Assembly (NCBI RefSeq): GCF_900112605.1 | Contig: NZ_FOMJ01000004.1 | Location: 124,001-188,000 of the forward strand | Direction: 5' to 3' | Length of the DNA: 64,000 nucleotides | Source of the DNA: Thiohalospira halophila DSM 15071 | GTDB taxonomy: Bacteria > Pseudomonadota > Gammaproteobacteria > Thiohalospirales > Thiohalospiraceae | In this document: positions 42,201-49,342 of the stretch, in pieces | How the letters are laid out: each line of letters begins with the position of its first letter | Position numbering within the stretch: position 1 is the stretch's first letter | Notes under the pieces: model-generated | The model's input: the letters and a program-made list of their open reading frames with translations, nothing else | Database searches by the model: none | What the model was told of the DNA's origin: nothing | Position numbers and translations under genes: made by a program

Positions 42201-43994
42201 CCGGATCCCGATCCCGAGGCCAGCTACCGCGAGCGGGAGCGCCTCTTCCACGCCGGCCGCGGCGGCTGGAGCGAGTACGACCCCGCCGTGATCTCCGAGG
42301 GCGGCGGCGTCTGGCCCCGCAGTGCCAAGGCCATCCCCCTCTCGCCCCGGTTGCGGGAGCGGCTTGGGGTCGAGGCCGAGGAGCTGCCGCCGGAGGCCGT
42401 GATCCGGGCCCTGCTCGCCGCGCCGGTGGACCTCCTGTTCAACGGGGCCGTGGGGACCTTCATCAAGGCCGTGGACGAGGGCCACGAGGCCACCGGCGAT
42501 CGGGCCAACGACGCCCTGCGCGTGGACGCCACCGAGCTGCGCTGTACCGTCATCGGCGAGGGGGGCAACCTGGGGATGACCCAGCGCGCCCGGGTGGAGG
42601 CGGCTCGCCACGGCGTCCGCGTCTTCGCCGACTTCATCGACAACGCCGCCGGCGTGGACACCTCCGACCACGAGGTGAACGTGAAGATCGGGGTGGATGG
42701 CGCCGTGGCCGCCGGGGAGCTGCCGGCCGCCGAGCGCGATCCCCTCGTCGGCGGGGTCGCCGACGAGGTGGCCGAGCAGGTCCTCACCAACTGCCGGGAC
42801 CAGGCCCAGGCCCTGGGCGTGGCAGCCCACACCGCCGTGGACCGGCTGGACGTCCATGCCCGGCTGGCGCGGCGCCTGGAGCGGGCCGGCTACCTGGACC
42901 GGCGCGGCTGGGCCTTCCCCGACGAGGCCGAGATCGCCGATCGTCGCCGCGACGGCGAGGCCCTGGCCGCCCCGGAGCTGGCGGTCCTCATGGCCCTGGC
43001 CCGGCAGGAGTGCCAGGACGCACTGGCCGCCGACGCCCTCTGCGGGGATCCGGACCTGGACGAGGAGGTGAGCGCCTACTTCCCTCGCGGCATCGTGGCG
43101 CGGCTGCCCGACGTCGGGGCGCGCCACCGCCTGCGCAACGCCATCGCCGCCTGCATGGTGACCAACCAGCTCATCAATCGCATGGGCCCCTCCTTCCCCC
43201 TGCGGATGGCGGAACAGACCGGTGCGAGCTACCCGGAGGTGGCGCGCGCCTTCCTGGTCGCCCGGCAGGTCTTCGATCTCTCCGCCCTGTGGCAGGAGGT
43301 GGAGGCGCTGGAGGGTGAGCTGCCGGCGGCGGTGATCTACGACCTGCTGGGCGCGCTGCGCCAGCTCGGCCGCCGCGCCACCCTCTGGCTGTTGCGCAAC
43401 CGGCCCGACAGTCCCCCCATCGGCGAGACCGCCGAGCCCCTGCGAGCCACCGTTGCCGCCCTGGTCAACGAGCTGCCCGGCTGCGCCGATCCCGCCGCCG
43501 CCGACCGCATGGAGCAGGAACGCGCGGCACTCATCGAGCGTGGCGTCCCCGAGGGGCTGGCCGGACGCATCGCCGGCCTGCCCTATCTGCTGCCGGGACT
43601 GGACATCGCCGAGCTGGCCGGGGCCCACGGGCTGGCAGCGGACATCGTGGGCACCCTCTACTTCCGCCTGGGCCACTATCTGGGGCTGGACTGGCTCCGC
43701 GACCGGATTGCCGAACTCCCCGCCGAGCCCTACTGGGAGCGCATGGCCCGCAATGCCCTGCGCGACGATACCGCCCGGCTGCACCGCATGGTGACCCAGG
43801 CGGCCCTCGAAGAGGCCGGCGACGCCGGGGACGCCGAGACCATCCTGACCCGCTGGACCGAGACCCACGCCGGCCCGGTGGAACGCCTGCGCGGCCGCAT
43901 GGAGGAGTTGAGTGCCACCCCCGGGGACCTCGCCCGCCTCACTGTGGCCGCGGACGCCGTGCGTCGGCTGCTAAGGGCGACCGAGGGGGGATGA
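39240..43994 (+). CDS. gdhB: NAD-specific glutamate dehydrogenase, large (180-kDa) type
   Basis: A 1584-residue cytoplasmic enzyme deaminating glutamate to 2-oxoglutarate, the size of the L180 class. The N-terminal half holds ACT-like regulatory regions (RPFLVDSLRLALNRHGLAIH); the catalytic core follows at about 780-1230, with GGIRWSDRRADYRTEVLGLM, PVGAKGGFVVK (substrate Lys), VAADKGTATFSDTAN and VVGIGSMNGDVFGNGLL (dinucleotide binding), then EGGNLGMTQRARVE. The C-terminus (about 1270-1584) is the helical domain found in the family. ATG has GGAGGG upstream. It appears monocistronic, divergent from fis. Confidence 0.96.
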   Translation: MEREPEQQWITIRRRAEEEASAGFVAFVEACYAGMAAEDLAERSPEDLVGAARAHWALLHQPRRPGERHLRVHNPDREVDGWWSPHTVVELVQADRPFLVDSLRLALNRHGLAIHWTVHPVVAVERDAEGAVLATGRGEPEAVLRLEVDRRADTDNAALAGELEAVLATLDAVVDDWQPMVARLEEAAAAMGGAPVAGAGEAAEFLRWLAGDHFTLLGYRAHTLEMDADGPHLCVEAHSGLGMLRGPEAHRRSTTFDALPRAYREEATRPEPLLITKSRRRSTIHRQGYLDMVGVRRFDEQGRVVGEWRFLGLFTSNAHHERPHRIPLLREKVAAVMERSGLEPRSHAGKALYNTLETLPRDELFQADSEQLLAAARAIVQLQERQRVRLVLRPDPFGRFMAALVHVPREDFDTRLRLAIQSLLTAELGAHGVDVSVWLDDSELARVYLLLHTDPAAFPEPDVRELEERLAALARGWGKRLGAELIQLHGEARGLALEERYRDAFPASYRDQHRVETAAADIDRMERLAASGGMATALELGGPGGLRLRLLRTERPFGLSDLLPVLEHLGVRVADQQSHALRPAEGGVIWLQDLGLEGGPAEDASGERADAFREAFQRVWNGEAEDDDFNRLVLHAGLDWREADLLRAAHRWLHQTGLPFGQGFTARALAEQGQIARLLVDLFNTRFDPALDEATRTQRTERLTDGIERSLEAVPGADTDRVLRRLLALVQATVRTNRFRSDVPALALKIESRRLSELPEPRPAHEIFVHAPHVEGVHLRGGDVARGGIRWSDRRADYRTEVLGLMKTQMVKNAVIVPVGAKGGFVVKGPRPGEEEPVAGEAAYADWIRALLSVTDNLDGEDRAVPPAEVVRHDGDDPYFVVAADKGTATFSDTANAIATEAGFWLGDAFASGGSAGYDHKALGITARGAWESVRRHFRELDRDPERDPVTVVGIGSMNGDVFGNGLLRSRTVQLVGAFTHREIFLDPDPDPEASYRERERLFHAGRGGWSEYDPAVISEGGGVWPRSAKAIPLSPRLRERLGVEAEELPPEAVIRALLAAPVDLLFNGAVGTFIKAVDEGHEATGDRANDALRVDATELRCTVIGEGGNLGMTQRARVEAARHGVRVFADFIDNAAGVDTSDHEVNVKIGVDGAVAAGELPAAERDPLVGGVADEVAEQVLTNCRDQAQALGVAAHTAVDRLDVHARLARRLERAGYLDRRGWAFPDEAEIADRRRDGEALAAPELAVLMALARQECQDALAADALCGDPDLDEEVSAYFPRGIVARLPDVGARHRLRNAIAACMVTNQLINRMGPSFPLRMAEQTGASYPEVARAFLVARQVFDLSALWQEVEALEGELPAAVIYDLLGALRQLGRRATLWLLRNRPDSPPIGETAEPLRATVAALVNELPGCADPAAADRMEQERAALIERGVPEGLAGRIAGLPYLLPGLDIAELAGAHGLAADIVGTLYFRLGHYLGLDWLRDRIAELPAEPYWERMARNALRDDTARLHRMVTQAALEEAGDAGDAETILTRWTETHAGPVERLRGRMEELSATPGDLARLTVAADAVRRLLRATEGG

Positions 43995-44024
43995 CGCTGA
44001 GCGGGAAGCGCCGGTATCAGGTGA

Positions 44025-44369
44025 TCATGTTGCCGGGCGCTGAAGAGCTTCCAGCGCTGTAATCAGTGGCGCGAGGTCATCCTGGATGATGCTCCAGAGG
44101 GTGTCGTCATCAATTCCCAGGTAACCATGGATGAGGCGATTACGAGTCGCGATCACTTGTCGCCACGGGATGTCCGGATGGTTGTTTCGAACGGCCTCGG
44201 GGACATGAGTGGCGGCCTCCCCGATAAGCTCCAGATTCCGGAGCGTAGCATCATAGATAAGCTGGTTATTCACGAATCCCGCCTGGTCCAGTTCGGCAGT
44301 ATAGCTCTGTGCCGCGCGGGCAAAACGCAGCATGTCATCGATATAGAAGCGCCATTCGCGCTCAGGCAC
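44025..44369 (-). CDS. hepT: HepT-like ribonuclease toxin (DUF86)
   Basis: A 114-residue all-helical HEPN protein. The catalytic RX4HXY motif is intact as RNRLIHGY (about residues 76-83), followed by the typical GIDDDTLWSIIQDDL. In the HepT-MntA systems the toxin is an RNase neutralised when MntA adenylylates the Tyr of this motif. A GTG start lies 8 bases inside the end of the upstream nucleotidyltransferase gene, giving antitoxin-first order and coupling. It is convergent with the glutamate dehydrogenase gene. Confidence 0.93.
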   Translation of the reverse strand: MPEREWRFYIDDMLRFARAAQSYTAELDQAGFVNNQLIYDATLRNLELIGEAATHVPEAVRNNHPDIPWRQVIATRNRLIHGYLGIDDDTLWSIIQDDLAPLITALEALQRPAT

Positions 44370-44652
44370 GGATGGCCTCGTGCTCGATGAACGGGCGTAG
44401 CTCCGGCCGGAGGGCCTTGTCCGTCACCAGATCCACTGGCTTGCCCAGCAGGTCTTCGAGGTAGAATTGCACGCCGAAGTAGCGACTGGACGTGGCCGGG
44501 CCATCGAACCGGACCAGGATGTCGATATCGCTCCCGAGGGTCGCCTCGTTGCGGACCACGGAACCGAACAGAGCAAGGGAGTCCACGCCGAATCGGTCGT
44601 GGAGTTCGTCCCGGTGCTCGGCCAGTACTTTCAGGATCTCGTTTCGGTCCAT
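44362..44652 (-). CDS. mntA: MntA-like nucleotidyltransferase antitoxin
   Basis: A 96-residue minimal nucleotidyltransferase. The GSX10DXD catalytic motif is complete: GS of ALFGSVVRNEATLGSDIDIL followed ten residues later by D-I-D. It would transfer AMP groups to HepT Tyr and neutralise it. ATG 44652 is chosen as the family start; in-frame upstream codons to 44814 overlap the neighbouring YbaN-like gene and are rejected. Overlaps hepT by 8 bases. Confidence 0.92.
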   Translation of the reverse strand: MDRNEILKVLAEHRDELHDRFGVDSLALFGSVVRNEATLGSDIDILVRFDGPATSSRYFGVQFYLEDLLGKPVDLVTDKALRPELRPFIEHEAIRA

Positions 44653-44739
44653 GCCTCGGTACTCCGTCCGGTCTTCTCCTACATGACAAGCTATATTCCC
44701 CCGGCTGTCCAGTAGCCGGGATCGGGCTACCCTGAGGCC

Positions 44740-45141
44740 ATGGATGAGGAGAGAGAAGGTCATGACTCGCTGCCGCCACGGCCGGTCCGCTGGTTGCTGC
44801 TGGGGCTGGCGCACCTCTTCGTCGGCTTAGGGATGCTCGGGGTCGCGCTGCCGGGGGTGCCCACCGTCCCCTTCCTGCTGCTGGCGGCGTGGACGGCCGG
44901 CCGCAGCTCGCCGCGCTTCCATCGCTGGCTCTACAACCACCCCCGCCTGGGCCCGCCGCTCATCCAGTGGCGGGACCGCCGCGCCATCGGCCGCCGCAGC
45001 AAGGCGCTGGCGGTGACCCTGCTGCTGGCGAGTTGGTCGATCCTCTACTGGCAGGGCCTCCACCCCTGGCTACTGGTCGGCCTGGCGGCCTTCTTCGTGG
45101 TTCTGGGAAGCTGGCTGGTGACGCGGGCGGAGCCGGGGTAG
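44740..45141 (+). CDS. YbaN-like (DUF454) inner-membrane protein
   Basis: A 133-residue membrane protein with two to four hydrophobic segments. LGMLGVALPGVPTVPFLLLA followed by AWTAGRSSPRFHRWLYNH and GPPLIQWRDRRAIGRRSKAL is the DUF454 signature. The function is unknown in the family. It is divergent from mntA, 87 bases away, so the two promoters lie in that gap. Confidence 0.9.
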   Translation: MDEEREGHDSLPPRPVRWLLLGLAHLFVGLGMLGVALPGVPTVPFLLLAAWTAGRSSPRFHRWLYNHPRLGPPLIQWRDRRAIGRRSKALAVTLLLASWSILYWQGLHPWLLVGLAAFFVVLGSWLVTRAEPG

Positions 45142-45208
45142 TACGAGGCAGCTACTTGCCCGGGTCAGGAGGAGCCATTGGATGGGGACTGGAATTCCCT
45201 CGCGGTCT

Positions 45209-45223
45209 CTGCAAGCCTTGCAG
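45209..45223. promoter_or_regulatory. Palindrome upstream of the DUF4258-like/DUF2283 pair
   Basis: CTGCAAG-C-CTTGCAG is a perfect 7-bp inverted repeat with one central base, located 32 bases before the first gene of the pair. A site of this type and position would suit autoregulation by a toxin-antitoxin complex. Confidence 0.45.
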
Positions 45224-45255
45224 TAGAGGGGCGTGAAATCTGCACAGGGAAGTGC

Positions 45256-45492
45256 ATGAAGACGACGCGTTACTTTGCCGAGGTCAGTAAGCGACCCGAT
45301 CGCGCTACTATCCAGTGGGAGTGGATCGAGCGCGTGGTGCGAGATCCCGTCCGGGAGGTTGTGCAGGAGGATGGTCGGATACGGCGCTGGGCTCCCATCG
45401 CCGAAGCCGGTGATCGCTACTTGCGGGTCATCCTTCTGGACGACGGGGAGACGGTTCACAACGCCTTTTTCGATCGGAGCATGAGGCCATGA
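45256..45492 (+). CDS. DUF4258-like small protein, putative toxin of a pair with DUF2283
   Basis: A 78-residue protein. The pattern ERVVRDPVREVVQEDGRIRRW followed by RYLRVILLDDGETVHNAFFD is that of DUF4258/BrnT-like short alpha-beta proteins commonly encoded next to DUF2283. ATG 45256 has GGGAAG upstream; the frame is open further upstream without a good site. The stop overlaps the next start (ATGA). Toxin activity is inferred from context and is not established for this subgroup. Confidence 0.7.
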   Translation: MKTTRYFAEVSKRPDRATIQWEWIERVVRDPVREVVQEDGRIRRWAPIAEAGDRYLRVILLDDGETVHNAFFDRSMRP

Positions 45493-45686
45493 AGGTCCAG
45501 TATTTTCAGGATACCGACACGCTCTATATCGAGTTCAGGCCCGGCGAGATCGCCGAGAGCCGGGATCTGGATGAGAACACCCTGCTCGAGCTGGATGCGG
45601 ACGGCGCGATCTGCGCCATGACCATCGAACATGCCAGCACCCGAGCCGATATGCCCCGATTCTCCTTCGAGCCGATTGCGGCTTAA
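45489..45686 (+). CDS. DUF2283-family protein
   Basis: A 65-residue protein matching DUF2283: KVQYFQDTDTLYIEFRPGEI, then DENTLLELDADGAICAMTIE and a C-terminal strand. It is translationally coupled to the DUF4258-like gene, and pairs of this kind are widely distributed in proteobacteria and cyanobacteria. An antitoxin role is plausible but unproven. Confidence 0.85.
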   Translation: MKVQYFQDTDTLYIEFRPGEIAESRDLDENTLLELDADGAICAMTIEHASTRADMPRFSFEPIAA

Positions 45687-45698
45687 CGGGGCGGAGCC

Positions 45699-46178
45699 TC
45701 AGTAGGGTGTCCCGTCCTTGTGGGTGAAGCGCCAGGCGCTATCCACCCATTCCGCCTGCAGATCGTCATCGGGGTAGACCACCCGGTCGCCCGGGGAGCG
45801 GTCGCCCACTTCCAGGTAGACCACCTCCACGTCGGACTCATTGACCAGCTGGTGGCCGTCCCCGGTGCCGGCGGGGGAGCCGACACACATGCCCGGCTCC
45901 AGCGGGGTTCGACCCGCATCGGTCACCAGGGTGGGCCGGCCCTCGAGGATGTAGAGGAACTCGTCCTGCTCGGAGTGGGCGTGGCGCAGGGCGGAGATCG
46001 CCCCCGGCGCAAGGCGGGTGAGGTTGACCCCGAAATGGCCCAGGCCGAAGAAGTCACCGAGCGGCCGCTTCTCCCGGCCCGCCATGCGCGAGGCGAAGGG
46101 CTCGGGATAGTTGGAGGGCCGGGTGCGCGGCGGCACCTCTTCGGCGGGGATGGCGGGGCGCGAGGGGGTATCTGCCAT
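45699..46178 (-). CDS. Cupin-domain protein
   Basis: A 159-residue cytoplasmic protein with a single cupin fold. Motif 1 ISALRHAHSEQDEFLYILEG supplies two His and a Glu for a metal; motif 2 PAGTGDGHQLVNES supplies a further His. The C-terminal region PGDRVVYPDDDLQAEW and HKDGTPY resembles sugar-binding or isomerase-like cupins of unknown specificity. It is convergent with the DUF2283 gene and divergent from a small ORF and C39-like gene. Confidence 0.88.
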   Translation of the reverse strand: MADTPSRPAIPAEEVPPRTRPSNYPEPFASRMAGREKRPLGDFFGLGHFGVNLTRLAPGAISALRHAHSEQDEFLYILEGRPTLVTDAGRTPLEPGMCVGSPAGTGDGHQLVNESDVEVVYLEVGDRSPGDRVVYPDDDLQAEWVDSAWRFTHKDGTPY

Positions 46179-46241
46179 GGGCGGCTCCTTCCAGTAGCGG
46201 TAGGCTGTCTTCCAGCGAGACCCTTTTCAGGACGGAGTACT

Positions 46242-46334
46242 ATGCCCATCGCCCACGATCAGGTCGACGCCTTTGCCGATCGCCTCTTCACCCACAAGTC
46301 GGCCGGGACCCTGGAAAGGGGAGAAGCGACATGA
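46242..46334 (+). CDS. Tiny ORF overlapping the C39-like gene
   Basis: A 30-codon ORF, MPIAHDQVDAFADRLFTHKS followed by AGTLERGEAT, preceded by GGACGGAG and ending in an ATGA overlap with the next gene. The peptide has no signal sequence and no double-glycine leader motif. The overlap suggests translational coupling; it may be a leader peptide or a small partner of the papain-like protein. Confidence 0.45.
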   Translation: MPIAHDQVDAFADRLFTHKSAGTLERGEAT

Positions 46335-46762
46335 AGCCGGTGGTGCAGGAAGAGGAGACCGGCTGCGGGCTGGCCTGCGTGGCCATGCTGGCCGGGGAGA
46401 GCTACCAGGCGGTACGGGAGACGGCCGTCGGCCTGGGCATCCATGCCAGCGACGAGGCCCTGTGGTCCGATACCGACTACGTGCGCCGCTTACTGGCCCA
46501 CTACGGCATCGAGGCGGCCCCGGGAGAGCGGCCCTTCACTTCCTGGGCGGAGCTACCCGATTGCGCCCTGCTCGCCACCAAGCACCACTACGAGAAAGGT
46601 CGGCCCTTCTGGCACTGGACGGTGTTCACCCGGGCGCCGGAGGGCGCGGTTGCGCTCGATCCGGCCGCCTATCTCGCCGATAACCGGGGTACGGACTGGG
46701 CCGACATCGACGTGGCGTGGTTCATCCCCGTGAACCGAAAGAACGGCGGGCCCTTCCAGTAA
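46331..46762 (+). CDS. Stand-alone C39-like papain-fold protein
   Basis: A 143-residue cytoplasmic protein. The catalytic-type Cys12 in EETGCGLACVAMLAG, His95 in FWHWTVF and Asp110 in VALDPAAY match the Cys-His-Asp triad of peptidase C39 and related papain-like proteins. Unlike bacteriocin exporters there is no transmembrane or ABC domain, so it is probably a free-standing papain-like hydrolase or a non-exporter relative. It overlaps the preceding tiny ORF by 4 bases. Substrate unknown. Confidence 0.72.
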   Translation: MKPVVQEEETGCGLACVAMLAGESYQAVRETAVGLGIHASDEALWSDTDYVRRLLAHYGIEAAPGERPFTSWAELPDCALLATKHHYEKGRPFWHWTVFTRAPEGAVALDPAAYLADNRGTDWADIDVAWFIPVNRKNGGPFQ

Positions 46763-46784
46763 GGGGCAGGGGCCAATTCCCCTT
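46761..46784. terminator. Possible hairpin between convergent genes
   Basis: AAGGGG and CCCCTT can form a 6-bp stem around a 12-base loop directly after the C39-like stop and before the end of the convergent exchanger gene. No T-run; weak evidence. Confidence 0.25.
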
Positions 46785-46790
46785 GACCGC

Positions 46791-48410
46791 TCAAGCCGCC
46801 CCCAGACTCACCAGCGCCAGGTGCATCCCCTGCACTAGCGCAATCACCAGGATGAGCGCGACCGGATAGACGGAGGAGTAGGCGACCACCGGCCGGTCGG
46901 AGCTGTCCACCTGGCGGATGATGTCCAGGCCGGGGGTGAAGGTCATGCCGCCGCAGATCACGCCGAAGCACTCGCTCACCGGGATCTTCATGAGGAAGTG
47001 GCCGACGAGGAAGCTGCCGGCCATGGGGATCACGGCGAAGAGGACGGCGTAGAAGGCGTAGTAGATGGCGTTCCAGTCCAGGGACTCGACGAAGCTCTGG
47101 CCGGTCTCCAGCCCCACCTGGACGAAGAAGAGCGCCAGTCCCAGCTCCTTGAGCACGGCGGTGGCGTTGCGCGGGAAGCGGCCGATGAAGTTGCCGATCC
47201 GCCCGAAGTGGCCGAAGAGCAGGCCGGCTACCAGGGCGCCGCCGGCGATCCCCAGGGAGAACGGCCCCAGCCCGGGGATGGGCACGACAAGCCCGCCGAT
47301 GGAGAAGGCCAGGAAGAGGACGGCGGCCAGGGAGCCGATGTCCACCCGGCGCTGGACGGTGTGGTGTTCGTGGCCCAGGAAGAGCTCCAGCTGGTCGAGC
47401 TGGTAGGGGGTGCCCACGGCGATGACCACGTCACCGTGGGCCAGGGCATCGTCCTCGGCGGGGACGAACTCCACGTTGGCGCGCACCACGCGGGTGACGG
47501 TGGCGTTGAAGCGCAGCCGGATGCCGAGGTCCCGCAGGGTCCGGTTCACCACCGAGGTGTTCTCCACCACGATGGAACGGCTGTCCAGCTCCGAGCCCTC
47601 GTCGAAGGCCTCCTGCACCTCCTCGCCGAGCTGCTCCCCCACGGTGGCCACCGCCTCCGGCTCCCCCTCCAGGCGCAGGATGTCTCCCTGCTGGAGGACG
47701 GTGCTGCTGCTGGCGGTGCGCACGGAGAGATCGCGCAGGAGCCCGGAGATCACCACGTCGTGCTCCTGGAAGAGCGGCACGTCGCGTACCTGGAGACCGT
47801 GGAATTCGGGGGTGTCCAGCTTGTAGACGGCGGCGTGGAGCTGGCTGCGACCGGCCAGCTCCCGGGCCATGCGGTCGCGCAGGAGGTGGACGGAGATGCT
47901 GATGAAGAGGATGACCCCCAGCAGACCGAAGGGGTAGGCGATCCCGTAGCCGAAGATGACCTCCTCCTCCGGCGAGAACTGCATGGCGCTGATGAGGGCC
48001 GGGCTGGAGGTGAAGGAGCCGGCGAAGAGGCCCAGGCCGATGCCGGTGGCGACGCCGGTGATGGCGATAAGGCCCACCACGGTGACCCCGGCCACCGCCA
48101 GCAGCACCAGGACGTTGCTGATGTAGCGCCGGCCGTGCTGCTTGAAGGCGCGGAAGAAGCTCGGCCCCGCCTCCAGCCCCACGCAGAGCAGGAAGAGCAC
48201 GATGCCCAGGTCCGCCAGGATGGGCACCGGCTCGAACCCGTAGAGGTACCCCCCGACCATGGCGGCGATGAGGACCCCGCTGGAGCCGAAGCCCACCCCC
48301 TTGATGGTGAGGTTGCCGAAGGCGATGCCCAGCAGGGTGAGGAGAAAGGTAACTACCAGATCCGAGGTCTGGAAGTAGATCTCGATGGGGACCAGCGGGT
48401 CCGTCTCCAT
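46791..48410 (-). CDS. AspT/YidE-type exchanger with RCK_C domains
   Basis: A 539-residue membrane protein with about ten TM segments in two blocks, separated by two TrkA_C (RCK_C) domains (about residues 190-360; EFHGLQVRDVPLFQEHDVVI and NRTLRDLGIRLRFNATVTRV). The N-terminal LTLLGIAFGNLTIKGVGFGSSGV and GIVLFLLCVGLEAGPSFF, and the C-terminal GGMTFTPGLDII, fit the aspartate:alanine exchanger family. ATG 48410 is chosen because upstream codons are not family-like. Substrate could be an amino acid or dicarboxylate. Confidence 0.9.
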   Translation of the reverse strand: METDPLVPIEIYFQTSDLVVTFLLTLLGIAFGNLTIKGVGFGSSGVLIAAMVGGYLYGFEPVPILADLGIVLFLLCVGLEAGPSFFRAFKQHGRRYISNVLVLLAVAGVTVVGLIAITGVATGIGLGLFAGSFTSSPALISAMQFSPEEEVIFGYGIAYPFGLLGVILFISISVHLLRDRMARELAGRSQLHAAVYKLDTPEFHGLQVRDVPLFQEHDVVISGLLRDLSVRTASSSTVLQQGDILRLEGEPEAVATVGEQLGEEVQEAFDEGSELDSRSIVVENTSVVNRTLRDLGIRLRFNATVTRVVRANVEFVPAEDDALAHGDVVIAVGTPYQLDQLELFLGHEHHTVQRRVDIGSLAAVLFLAFSIGGLVVPIPGLGPFSLGIAGGALVAGLLFGHFGRIGNFIGRFPRNATAVLKELGLALFFVQVGLETGQSFVESLDWNAIYYAFYAVLFAVIPMAGSFLVGHFLMKIPVSECFGVICGGMTFTPGLDIIRQVDSSDRPVVAYSSVYPVALILVIALVQGMHLALVSLGAA

Positions 48411-48540
48411 GGGGCTTCCCGTGATCGCCTTGGGTGATTCGCAGCCTAGCAGGCCGGCGGCCCTCCGCCACACCCTTGTCTTTATCCCACCCTGCTACTA
48501 GGCAATTGGATGGAGAACGAGGATGTGAGGAGGAGTGATC

Positions 48541-49338
48541 ATGACCACCGAGACCCTGACCGGACCCGTGGGGTCCCATCTCACCATCCGCCACGTGGGG
48601 GTTGGCGCCATCGGCCACTGGCTCGCCCGCGGGGTGGCCGATCTGCGGGCGGCGCCGGTCCCGGCCCTGTTCTGGGGGCTGCTCTTCGTCGTGGTGGGCC
48701 ATCTGCTCACCGGCTGGCTGGCCGACCGGGCGCTGACCACCGTGGCCTTGCTCGGCGGCTTCCTGCTGGTCGGCCCCATCCTGGCCGCTGCCTTCTACGA
48801 CATCAGCCGGCGGCTGGAGGTTGGCGAGCGCGCCGGCCTGGGGGTGGAGCTGCGCGCCTGGAGCGGCAACATCGCCAGTATCGTCGCCTTCTCCGGCCTG
48901 GTGCTCATCATGATGGCCGCCTGGCTGATGCTCTCCGGGATCCTGGCCAGCCTCTTTCTGGAGACCAGCCGGTCGCTAATGATCGGGGAGGCGGCTACCC
49001 TGGGCGAGCTGGTCGGCGGGATCCTCGACAGCCCGGGCGGGCTCGCCTTCGCCGCCGCCTACCTGGCGGCCGGGGCGGCGGTGGCCGGACTGCTCTTCGC
49101 CATCGGCGTGGTCGCCCTGCCCCTGATGGTCCACCGCCACGTTGACATCGCCACGGCCATCGTCACCAGCCTGCGCACGGTGCGCGCCAACCCTGGCCCC
49201 ATGGCCCTGTGGGCGGTGACCATCGTCGCCATCACCCTGGTGGGCATGGCGCCCTACTTCGTTCTGCTCGTCGTCGCCATGCCGCTGCTGGGCCACGCCA
49301 CCTGGCACGCCTACCGCGACCTGGTGGCGGAGGAGTAG
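48541..49338 (+). CDS. DUF2189 membrane protein
   Basis: A 265-residue inner-membrane protein with about six hydrophobic segments. IRHVGVGAIGHWLARGVADL, PAPALFWGLLF-like and LLGGFLLVGPILAAAFYDIS sequences are typical of DUF2189. GGAGGAG precedes ATG 48541. Its function is unknown in the family; members often lie next to respiratory or energy-related genes, which is not the case here. Divergent from the AspT-type exchanger. Confidence 0.88.
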   Translation: MTTETLTGPVGSHLTIRHVGVGAIGHWLARGVADLRAAPVPALFWGLLFVVVGHLLTGWLADRALTTVALLGGFLLVGPILAAAFYDISRRLEVGERAGLGVELRAWSGNIASIVAFSGLVLIMMAAWLMLSGILASLFLETSRSLMIGEAATLGELVGGILDSPGGLAFAAAYLAAGAAVAGLLFAIGVVALPLMVHRHVDIATAIVTSLRTVRANPGPMALWAVTIVAITLVGMAPYFVLLVVAMPLLGHATWHAYRDLVAEE

Positions 49339-49342
49339 TGCT

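Noticed and set aside
39102-43868. A 1588-codon open frame on the minus strand
   Set aside because: Mirror of the glutamate dehydrogenase gene; repetitive composition and no recognisable domain.
46331-46762. C39-like gene as a bacteriocin exporter or part of one
   Set aside because: No membrane or ABC domain, and no double-glycine leader peptide in the preceding small ORF.
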